This document shows, one piece after another, positions 1 through 6,030 of a stretch of 35,349 nt of DNA. Position numbers and translations under genes: made by a program. This stretch comes from a virus. The DNA is taken from the IMG/VR virus record IMGVR_UViG_3300025466_001071, positions 1 to 35,349 of that record, one strand, 5' to 3'. Each line of letters begins with the position of its first letter. Position 1 is the first letter of the stretch. The notes below the pieces were generated by a model. That model saw only the letters and a list, made by a program, of their open reading frames with translations. It ran no database searches and was not told the origin of the DNA.

Positions 1-411
1 TTTAATCCAATCTGGCACTTCACCAATCCGCTCATCTTTTAGAATTTGATTAGCGGCATAGTCCGCGGCAATGTTACTGAGCATAGGATCTCGATCTTGC
101 CTACGACCCATATGGTCAAAGATGTTATGCAATACTTCGTGTGCAAATCCAAACTCGGCTTGTTTAGGAGTCAATTTGTTGACAAAGTCGTTATTGTAGT
201 AAAAGTTACGACCATCTGTGGCAAGTGTATTGCACCAATCTGTGGCATCGATTAATTTCATGCGTGTAGCAAGATTGCCAAAGAAAGGATGACGCAACAG
301 CAAACCAATACGAGCTGTAGTCAACTTTTCAATAATTTTATTTTTTTCAACCTGAGAAAATTCTCGTTTCTCAATTTTAGCAGTCTTTTCTGCTTTCATT
401 ATTTTAGACAT
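1..411 (-). CDS. DUF2201-type putative metallopeptidase, N-terminal part (runs off the window)
   Basis: The first 137 residues are present and the gene continues past base 1. Residues 91-95 read HEVLH, a zinc-metallopeptidase HExxH motif. It is followed by D117 in a DYAANQIL stretch, matching the layout of the DUF2201 N-terminal domain (H-E-x-x-H, then D-Y-x-x-N). In cellular genomes such proteins carry a C-terminal VWA-like domain and are encoded beside a MoxR AAA ATPase, as here. The start at 411 is chosen because an AGGAG ribosome site lies about 9 nt upstream; an in-frame ATG at 399 is the alternative. A consensus-like promoter (446-474) sits just upstream, after the moxR terminator, so the gene has its own transcript. 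Its target is unknown. Whether the VWA-like part is present cannot be seen. Confidence 0.7.
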   Translation of the reverse strand, partial: MSKIMKAEKTAKIEKREFSQVEKNKIIEKLTTARIGLLLRHPFFGNLATRMKLIDATDWCNTLATDGRNFYYNNDFVNKLTPKQAEFGFAHEVLHNIFDHMGRRQDRDPMLSNIAADYAANQILKDERIGEVPDWIK

Positions 412-445
412 TCAGTGCGCTCCTGTTTGTTACTGTATATAGTAT

Positions 446-474
446 ATTATACATGAATTCTAGATAAAATGCAA
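446..474 (-). promoter_or_regulatory. sigma70-type promoter for the DUF2201-like gene
   Basis: On the minus strand TTGCAT (474-469) and a perfect TATAAT (451-446) are separated by exactly 17 bp, about 35 nt upstream of the ATG at 411. It lies directly downstream of the moxR terminator, which fits re-initiation of transcription here. Confidence 0.6.
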
Positions 475-475
475 G

Positions 476-498
476 TAAAAAAGGCCCCTAAGGGCCTT
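476..498 (-). terminator. Rho-independent terminator after moxR
   Basis: A perfect 7-bp GC-rich stem (AAGGCCC/GGGCCTT, arms 481-487 and 492-498) has a 4-nt loop and is followed on the minus strand by a run of six T. It begins 5 nt after the moxR stop codon. Confidence 0.85.
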
Positions 499-502
499 AA
501 AG

Positions 503-1582
503 TTATTCCATAGCCTGTATGATAAATTTGCCATATTTCTCGTGGAAGCGATCAAAGTTCTTTAACTTGCTGGCATCGAACGGTAACTGATAATTTGTGA
601 GGGCTGTCTTCGCTCCCATCACTACTAGTTCAGTTGGGAAATTATCCATCATATAACCAAAGAAGTTATCTGCCATTGCATCCCAATTGCTGATTTTCTT
701 TTGGTGTGCAGTTTGGAGTTCATAGCACAGGCTAACTGTCAATGAGTACATAGCGGAAATCTCTTTGATTTCAGATTTTTTAATCTTGCCAGATAGGATG
801 TCTTCGGGCTTGGGCATTTGTTTGGCAACTTTACGGTGTGCCATAAACTTAACAGCCAGTCCTTCTCCAATTGCACCTGCAATTAAATCTGTCAATGTAA
901 CTTCTGGCAAGTCATCGTCCATTAACAACTCACTGACGAATGACCAGCTACGTGGAGTGGCAAATGCACGTGAACTAGATTTTGGGTCAAAGTCGTACAA
1001 ATCATTTTTAGCAAAGCCCACATAACCTACAACCTGCTCATGCACTTTATTTGCCAAAGCCCATTCTTGCCAATCTTCAAAGTCTGATTTCAATTCCAAG
1101 TGAACGAAACGATTTGCCAACGGTGCAGGCATTCTGTAAGTAACGCCTTTATCAGTTTCTCTATTACCTGCGGCAACAATACTAACACCTTTTGGCAATA
1201 CATAAGTACCTACACGACGATTCAACACCAATTGGAAAGCTGCCGCCTGTGTAGCAGGTGCCGCAGAGTTCAACTCGTCTAAGAACAGAATAGCAGTTGA
1301 TTCTGGATCAGTGGGCAATTCTGCAGGAGGAGCCCAACTCATTGTGTTGGCATTGCTATTGTAATAAGGAATACCTTTAATATCTGTAGGCTCCCACAAT
1401 GACAAACGAACATCGATAACTTCACGACCTTGCTCGTCTCCGATTTGTTTTACAATATCGGATTTGCCAATACCTGGAGGACCCCACATGAATACAGGGC
1501 GTTGGATTTTAATACACTTACGCAAACTACGTTTTGCATCATTTGGAGTAACTGTACGATTTGACGAAATATGCTCTGCCAT
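503..1582 (-). CDS. MoxR-family AAA+ ATPase
   Basis: This 359-aa protein has the complete AAA+ core of the MoxR/RavA group. The Walker A motif is GPPGIGKS (residues 34-41), Walker B is ILFLDE ending at D102-E103, sensor 1 is AAGN with N140, and an arginine-finger-like R158 lies in MPAPLANRF. MoxR proteins are chaperone-like ATPases that mature or remodel partner complexes, usually with a VWA or metallopeptidase-like protein from the next gene. That partner appears to be the gene starting at 411. The C-terminal 120 residues are helical and family-specific. The gene is transcribed from a perfect consensus promoter (1644-1672) and ends at a strong terminator. Role in the phage cycle is unknown. 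Early expression is inferred from the promoter. Confidence 0.88.
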   Translation of the reverse strand: MAEHISSNRTVTPNDAKRSLRKCIKIQRPVFMWGPPGIGKSDIVKQIGDEQGREVIDVRLSLWEPTDIKGIPYYNSNANTMSWAPPAELPTDPESTAILFLDELNSAAPATQAAAFQLVLNRRVGTYVLPKGVSIVAAGNRETDKGVTYRMPAPLANRFVHLELKSDFEDWQEWALANKVHEQVVGYVGFAKNDLYDFDPKSSSRAFATPRSWSFVSELLMDDDLPEVTLTDLIAGAIGEGLAVKFMAHRKVAKQMPKPEDILSGKIKKSEIKEISAMYSLTVSLCYELQTAHQKKISNWDAMADNFFGYMMDNFPTELVVMGAKTALTNYQLPFDASKLKNFDRFHEKYGKFIIQAME

Positions 1583-1643
1583 ATAACACTCTTTCTTAAA
1601 AATTAATTGGAATATTAAAGTAGTTTTGCTTTAATATGTATTA

Positions 1644-1672
1644 ATTATACAGGATTTATGCAGTCTTGTCAA
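1644..1672 (-). promoter_or_regulatory. Perfect consensus sigma70 promoter upstream of moxR
   Basis: TTGACA (1672-1667) and TATAAT (1649-1644) are both perfect consensus hexamers with a 17-bp spacer on the minus strand. The promoter overlaps the 3' end of the preceding gene (stop at 1656). The predicted leader to the moxR ATG at 1582 is about 55 nt. Confidence 0.85.
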
Positions 1673-2036
1673 GTGACATTGCCTTAGCAGAAAAAAATCT
1701 TCTAACATTGCCGGAAAACAACACTAGTTCTACAGCCGTTTTATCATTGAATACGTATATATGTTTATTGGTTATATACCAAGGACATGTTATCCAATTA
1801 TCAAATCGTAGGATCATTTGATTGGTGTACTCAATCGGTTCTTCTAATGTTATTTTATGACAATTAAATTGAGTAGTAAGTCTAGCAAATCCCTCATCGG
1901 TCAATTTAAGTCCGCCTTTGGGTTTTTGTCTAGGATTGCACCACCATTGTGCAGTCCATTTTTTCAGTGATTTTGCGTCAGTAGGTAATCCAGATTGTTC
2001 TGCAACATATTTTGTGATGTCAATCTTTTGATCCAT
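1656..2036 (-). CDS. Conserved phage-type hypothetical protein (126 aa)
   Basis: I recognise no domain. The protein is soluble and tryptophan-rich (WTAQWWCNPR near residue 28, WITCPWYITN near 79) with an LTDEGFARL segment suggestive of a small winged-helix or recognition fold, which is only an impression. It lies immediately downstream of the small gene at 2047-2334. A late-promoter-like CATAAATA box ends about 8 nt before its ATG. Its 3' end carries the consensus moxR promoter. Confidence 0.6.
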   Translation of the reverse strand: MDQKIDITKYVAEQSGLPTDAKSLKKWTAQWWCNPRQKPKGGLKLTDEGFARLTTQFNCHKITLEEPIEYTNQMILRFDNWITCPWYITNKHIYVFNDKTAVELVLFSGNVRRFFSAKAMSLDKTA

Positions 2037-2043
2037 AGTAAAC

Positions 2044-2051
2044 TATTTATG
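2044..2051 (-). promoter_or_regulatory. Candidate late promoter box (CATAAATA)
   Basis: On the minus strand this matches the T4 late consensus TATAAATA at 7 of 8 positions. It is so close to the ATG at 2036 that a transcript from it would have almost no leader. AT-rich DNA gives such matches by chance, so this rests on position. Confidence 0.3.
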
Positions 2052-2334
2052 GATACACCTTTTCCCCTGTGGTTAATTTGTAAACACTAAAGTCTTGTGT
2101 GTTGAATTGTTTGTTGAGTTTTTCTGCAAGATTGTAAGCATGTCCAGAATTACTAAAAGATATCTTTTTATATTTTGGACCTAACTGTTGAGCAACAATA
2201 CTGCTGGTCTTGAGGTTGATAGGCTTGTCTTGATAAAATACTGCCCAAATAGCTTCAGCCTCTAAAACCTGATCAGTCTTGTAAGTTTTTTTGTTGGTTA
2301 TTTCTAACAGGATATTTGGCTTTGGCCTAGACAT
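2047..2334 (-). CDS. Conserved phage-type hypothetical protein (95 aa)
   Basis: A compact mixed alpha/beta protein with no recognised enzyme motif. The ATG at 2334 (MSRPKPN) is preferred over the in-frame TTG at 2346 because a GGAG ribosome site lies 8 nt upstream of the ATG. The sequence has an IWAVFYQDKPINL segment followed by KYKKISFSNSGHAYNLA, which looks like a small strand-rich domain plus an amphipathic helix. A late-type box (2358-2365) lies just upstream. Function unknown. Confidence 0.6.
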   Translation of the reverse strand: MSRPKPNILLEITNKKTYKTDQVLEAEAIWAVFYQDKPINLKTSSIVAQQLGPKYKKISFSNSGHAYNLAEKLNKQFNTQDFSVYKLTTGEKVYP

Positions 2335-2357
2335 TATACGCTCCAAAAGTGCGTATA

Positions 2358-2365
2358 TATTTATC
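2358..2365 (-). promoter_or_regulatory. Candidate late promoter box (GATAAATA)
   Basis: This is a 7-of-8 match to TATAAATA on the minus strand, 24 nt upstream of the ATG at 2334, with a GGAG ribosome site between. It lies in the 41-nt gap between two small genes. Confidence 0.4.
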
Positions 2366-2375
2366 TTAGATTAAA

Positions 2376-2597
2376 TCAAAAACCGCCGCCATCCATTTTA
2401 ATTACTATTGTTTCTTCTTGAGAATTTGCGGCAATTTGATCTAATTCACCTGCTAGGCGTGTCATTACTGTACTTAGACTATTTTGAAGATCTGTGACAT
2501 CTTTTATACTAAGAGTAAGATTCTTTTGATTAGATTTAATGGCAATTCGAGCCTTTTCTAAGAAATCTTCAATAGGTAATGTATTAAGTTGTTTCAT
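2376..2597 (-). CDS. Small helical hypothetical protein (73 aa)
   Basis: A 73-residue, mostly helical protein with heptad-like leucines (FLEKARIAIKS, LSIKDVTDLQNSLS) and a Gly-rich end (MDGGGF). Its start overlaps the stop of the upstream gene as ATGA, which implies translational coupling. No family recognised. Confidence 0.55.
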   Translation of the reverse strand: MKQLNTLPIEDFLEKARIAIKSNQKNLTLSIKDVTDLQNSLSTVMTRLAGELDQIAANSQEETIVIKMDGGGF

Positions 2598-3070
2598 GAT
2601 TTAATAGTATTTAACAAAGTCTTAATTTCCATTTCAGTCTTAAATGGTCCATGATATGGATATCGTTGAAGTGTAATCAACTTAGGACAGTAGCTCTTTA
2701 CCCAACCTTTACGGAATTTAATAATATAATGACCAGCACAGTAACGACTTTTACTTTTTAAACTTTTAGCATATAGTGGTAATTTTTCTTTTACACTATA
2801 TACAGGTTCGTAAGGTTTTGAACTACAAGGATAATCGTAGATATTATAATTTTTATCCACAGATTCATTTTTGACTTTTTTGATACCTTCTTCAAAAAGG
2901 GCAATACCTAACTGTGTTTTCATTTCGTTAAGATTTTTAAATCCTATGGGCTTACCTTTGTGATAAAAAACATAACCTTTTTTACTCTTTGATATAGCAC
3001 CAATTTTTTTATTATTGTCTGTAACTAACCATTCTTGGTTAGGAACTAATACCTTAGCTGTTGAATTCAT
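2594..3070 (-). CDS. Conserved phage-type hypothetical protein (158 aa)
   Basis: A basic protein with many Lys and Tyr. It has a C-terminal segment with two cysteines and a histidine (YCAGHYIIKF, then VKSYCPKL) that could bind a metal or nucleic acid. It overlaps the 3' end of the 5' nuclease gene by 4 nt and the following small gene by 4 nt, so it belongs to the same transcript. The replication-gene context and basic charge suggest a nucleic-acid role, but no known domain is visible. Confidence 0.6.
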   Translation of the reverse strand: MNSTAKVLVPNQEWLVTDNNKKIGAISKSKKGYVFYHKGKPIGFKNLNEMKTQLGIALFEEGIKKVKNESVDKNYNIYDYPCSSKPYEPVYSVKEKLPLYAKSLKSKSRYCAGHYIIKFRKGWVKSYCPKLITLQRYPYHGPFKTEMEIKTLLNTIKS

Positions 3071-4059
3071 AATGTATACCTCGCATTTAATGGTTCAGCA
3101 TAACTTTCAATTTGCTCGTTAATTTTATTTAAGTCGTAAGCGGCGCAGAATTTCATTAATCTTATACCTACTTGTGGAATATTTTTTTCTGCTGTAGTAG
3201 CAGTTGTGATAGTTTCTTTAATCAAAGTTTTAATTTCTTCTGGTTGTGCAGTAAGGTCACATAAAATAACATTACGATTATAATCATCTATAACACGATG
3301 TTCAACGCCTTCGTGGTCGGACCAACGCTGAAGCATCATATTGTTCCAAGAATATCCGCGACTGTCTCGGTCGGCAAAGGCCTCACGGAGACCAACTTTA
3401 TTCTTTGTCCCTTTCTCACGAACTCCTGGATAAGCACTAAAGATGTTGTCGGATGTGTCTCCACGCATACACTTCTCAAATAATAACCAGCTCGGATCCG
3501 GCGCGGCTTTGACTTGTTTAGTTTTCTTATCAATGACAGGTTTACCTTTGGCATCGAAGTATCCCTCATGTGTGGTTGTAATTTCCATTACACCATTATA
3601 CTGTTTTACATTTGGCGCAATGAGTTGTGCAAAGTCTCCATCTGTTGAGATAATCACGTGGTTATCATTTGGGTGTGCCTGAACGAAACCTGCAATCAAA
3701 TCATCTGCTTCTAATTGTGGATTTTGTAGGACGGTGCAATTGGTCTTGTTTATGACAAAATCTTTGAACTCATCAAAAGTTTCCCAAAATACACGGTCTT
3801 CTTCTTGCTCACGAGGTGACTGTGCGGCACGGGCATCACTACGCTGACGTTTGTAAGGAGCATAATGATCTTTACGCCAAGACCGCCCTTCTAAACAGAA
3901 GATGATATGATTGCCTTTGAAATCACGCCATGCTTTGCGTACACTACTTAATACTGTGTGGATACTCATCCCAACTTTATCTTCGGTACTGCCTCTCATT
4001 ACATGTCTAGCCCGGAAAAAAACATTAGCGGTGTCAATTAAAAGATAAGTTTTATTCAT
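3067..4059 (-). CDS. rnh: 5'-3' exonuclease / T4 RNase H-type flap nuclease
   Basis: This 330-aa protein has the FEN/PIN nuclease signature. D9 lies in LLIDTAN, the metal-binding cluster EADD at 117-120, a second acidic cluster STDGDF with D140 and D142, and GDTSDN (D201, D204) opens the helix-hairpin region that continues as YPGVREKGTKNKVG. T4 RNase H has this layout and removes RNA primers and flaps during lagging-strand synthesis. Length is close to T4 RNase H (about 305 aa). The gene heads the block 4059-1656 and is driven by a near-consensus promoter (4066-4094). A homing endonuclease gene lies divergently just upstream. Assignment to the FEN family is firm; rnh orthology is inferred from length and phage context. 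Confidence 0.85.
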   Translation of the reverse strand: MNKTYLLIDTANVFFRARHVMRGSTEDKVGMSIHTVLSSVRKAWRDFKGNHIIFCLEGRSWRKDHYAPYKRQRSDARAAQSPREQEEDRVFWETFDEFKDFVINKTNCTVLQNPQLEADDLIAGFVQAHPNDNHVIISTDGDFAQLIAPNVKQYNGVMEITTTHEGYFDAKGKPVIDKKTKQVKAAPDPSWLLFEKCMRGDTSDNIFSAYPGVREKGTKNKVGLREAFADRDSRGYSWNNMMLQRWSDHEGVEHRVIDDYNRNVILCDLTAQPEEIKTLIKETITTATTAEKNIPQVGIRLMKFCAAYDLNKINEQIESYAEPLNARYTL

Positions 4060-4065
4060 ATCTTT

Positions 4066-4094
4066 ATTATATATTAAAAATTAACAAAAGTCAA
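4066..4094 (-). promoter_or_regulatory. sigma70-type promoter for the 5' nuclease operon
   Basis: TTGACT (4094-4089) and perfect TATAAT (4071-4066) have a 17-bp spacer on the minus strand. The -10 ends 7 nt before the ATG at 4059, so initiation would fall almost at the start codon and the transcript may be nearly leaderless. Confidence 0.7.
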
Positions 4095-4101
4095 GAAACT
4101 G

Positions 4102-4109
4102 AATAAATA
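4102..4109 (+). promoter_or_regulatory. Candidate late promoter box for the homing endonuclease
   Basis: AATAAATA on the plus strand matches the T4 late box at 7 of 8 positions and lies 63 nt upstream of the ATG at 4172. The gap between the divergent genes (4060-4171) also holds the nuclease promoter on the other strand. I see nothing else in it. Confidence 0.3.
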
Positions 4110-4171
4110 AAAGTGCCAATCGCGATCTTGCAGGATCCACTGGCTCTAACAGTTTATAAGGAACTATCAGC

Positions 4172-4771
4172 ATGATTATTTACACGCTTTATGTAAAGAC
4201 CCATAATTTAACTGGGCTAAAATATTTTGGATTTACAACATCGACTGATCCTCACAAGTATAAAGGATCCGGAGTATATTGGAAACTTCATCTTGAAAAA
4301 CATGGATATGATTATACTACAGAAATTATAAGAGAATGTCAATCTAAAGAAGAATTAAAAGAATGGGGATTATATTATACTAATCTTTGGAATATTGTCA
4401 AAAGCAATAAATGGGCTAATCTCAAAGAAGAAATTGGAGATGGTGGTAGACAAAGTGAAGAAGTTAGGAAAAAAATTGGTGAGGCCGGTAAAGGTCGAAT
4501 ACCTTGGAATAAAGGTAAAAAGATGTGGACTGAGGAAGATAAAAAAAGAATAGGTGAGTTAAATAGATCTAGGGGTCCACAATCAAAAGAGACTATTGCT
4601 AAACGTGTGGCAAAGACAACCGGTAAAATTAGAACCGATGAACAAAAGAAAAGATCGTCTGATGCACAAAAAGGAAGAACATTAACTGAAGATCACAAAG
4701 CTAAATTGAAAAAGGCGGCACAGAATAGAACTGCACCGCCTTGGAATAAAGGACTTAAAAAGTCTAACTAA
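4172..4771 (+). CDS. GIY-YIG homing endonuclease with NUMOD3-type repeats
   Basis: This 199-aa protein begins with a GIY-YIG-like module (IIYTLYVKT, then LKYFGF). It continues with the K/Y-rich YKGSGVYWKLHLEKHG segment typical of phage Seg/I-Tev-like enzymes. The C-terminal half has tandem basic DNA-binding motifs of NUMOD3 type: SEEVRKKIGEAGKGR, SKETIAKRVAKTTGK and two PWNKG-K elements. An AAGGA ribosome site precedes the ATG. It is one of only two plus-strand genes and sits between two minus-strand genes, converging on and overlapping the gene at 4764 by 8 nt. That is the usual pattern of a free-standing mobile endonuclease. It probably cuts a related phage genome lacking it, at or near this junction. 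Confidence 0.88.
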   Translation: MIIYTLYVKTHNLTGLKYFGFTTSTDPHKYKGSGVYWKLHLEKHGYDYTTEIIRECQSKEELKEWGLYYTNLWNIVKSNKWANLKEEIGDGGRQSEEVRKKIGEAGKGRIPWNKGKKMWTEEDKKRIGELNRSRGPQSKETIAKRVAKTTGKIRTDEQKKRSSDAQKGRTLTEDHKAKLKKAAQNRTAPPWNKGLKKSN

Positions 4772-5168
4772 CTTCCGTTCTTCCGTTACCTAAGTTATTG
4801 ACATTAATGTATCCTGCGCCTCTACGGCTCATATCAACATTCTCTTCAGCGCCGATATTTCTACAAAGTTCTCCAAACCATTGATCAACGATCTCTTCGT
4901 CGGTAGCACCTTGATATCCTGCTGTTCTTAATTGTAACACAAAATACTCATTCCAGTCAAGCTCAAAAAATCCATTTCGAATATTATCTGGATTAACATG
5001 GGTATCAAGTACAGCTATCCAAGGTTCTTTAGCGGCTGTTGCTAATTCTTTTGGAGTTAATTTTGTGTCAGCTTCCGTTTTAGTTTTTTCTGCAAGTTCT
5101 GATTCTCTCTTTGCAAGTTCGGCTTCTAGCTTATCAACACCTAACATTTTTTTAATAAAATTTTTCAT
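4764..5168 (-). CDS. Conserved phage-type hypothetical protein with coiled-coil N-terminus (134 aa)
   Basis: Residues 1-35 form a charged coiled coil (LEAELAKRESELAEK). A conserved-looking globular part follows (AKEPWIAVLDTHVNPDN, ELDWNEYFVLQL, IVDQWFGELCRNIG, NVNNLG). The ATG at 5168 is preferred because it overlaps the queE stop as TAATG; the in-frame TTG at 5180 is less likely. It is the last gene of the long 13437-4764 operon. No function recognised. Confidence 0.6.
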   Translation of the reverse strand: MKNFIKKMLGVDKLEAELAKRESELAEKTKTEADTKLTPKELATAAKEPWIAVLDTHVNPDNIRNGFFELDWNEYFVLQLRTAGYQGATDEEIVDQWFGELCRNIGAEENVDMSRRGAGYINVNNLGNGRTEVS

Positions 5169-6019
5169 TACGTACCCCAAGCGTTGCGAAACAAAGGAAT
5201 TTGGAGTCGATCACTATATCTCCAACCTCTCTTCATTGCGGCCAATGCTACATTTTTGGCATTTAAATTGTAAACACTTTCAACACCGCCTACTGGCATT
5301 AAGTATACATGACCTTTGAATCCAGCGGCACGAAATGCACCTACTGCACATTCTGCATCTGCTATGTCTTGTTCTGTTGCAACTACAAACTTAAGATAAG
5401 CAGTTCCTACTTCTTCATACGCACATACAATTTCTGGCTTAATAGCATCTTCCCAACTTTCTCCACTGGCTGGAAGTTTAGCACTTACGCTAAATGTAAT
5501 TTCACGCTTTTGATGATCATACCGATTCCAATTTAACAAATATTCTCTAAACTCTGGTGTTAGTTTCTGAGTACCATTTGTTTCGAATGTAATTTCTTTT
5601 AGGTCTTGCATGTTGTCGTGATTTAGCAAGTCTGGGTAAGCCCTTTGCCAACCTAATAATGGTTCGCCGCCTGTAATAACTAGATGCTCATCTTTCCAAC
5701 TATTACTAGGTAGAATTTTCATAATACGATCTGCAATAGCATCACTTGTAAGCATTGGGCTTAGATCTTTAAAATCTGGATGCCAGCTTGCATAACTATC
5801 ACACCCTGTACTTACTAATGGCAAATCATTATAGTTAGTAAAGTGATGCACTATTGTGGCAATATCATCTGCTTCTGTGCTGAGTTCACCTCGAGACATA
5901 CCAAATCCTGCACACTTAAAATTACAACCAAATGTTCTTAAGAATACACTAGGTACTCCCATATATCGACCTTCTCCTTGAATTGAATAAAATAGTTCTG
6001 CTATTTTAATTTTTGACAT
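5168..6019 (-). CDS. queE: QueE-like 7-carboxy-7-deazaguanine synthase (radical SAM)
   Basis: The 283-aa protein has the QueE start YSIQGEGRYMGVPSVFLR, then GCNFKC, and a GGEP motif (VITGGEPLLGW) that binds SAM. QueE converts 6-carboxytetrahydropterin to 7-carboxy-7-deazaguanine in the preQ0 pathway. The iron-sulfur cluster motif is unusual. C32 and C36 are present, but the expected third Cys is F39 (CAGF). A candidate replacement, C73, lies in a long insert (STGCDSYASWH). The insert also makes the protein longer than the usual 210-250 aa. An AAGGT ribosome site precedes the ATG. With a DpdA-like and a QueD-like gene in the same operon, it probably supplies precursor for 7-deazaguanine in phage DNA. 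A related radical SAM activity cannot be excluded. Confidence 0.8.
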   Translation of the reverse strand: MSKIKIAELFYSIQGEGRYMGVPSVFLRTFGCNFKCAGFGMSRGELSTEADDIATIVHHFTNYNDLPLVSTGCDSYASWHPDFKDLSPMLTSDAIADRIMKILPSNSWKDEHLVITGGEPLLGWQRAYPDLLNHDNMQDLKEITFETNGTQKLTPEFREYLLNWNRYDHQKREITFSVSAKLPASGESWEDAIKPEIVCAYEEVGTAYLKFVVATEQDIADAECAVGAFRAAGFKGHVYLMPVGGVESVYNLNAKNVALAAMKRGWRYSDRLQIPLFRNAWGT

Positions 6020-6030
6020 CTTATACCTTT

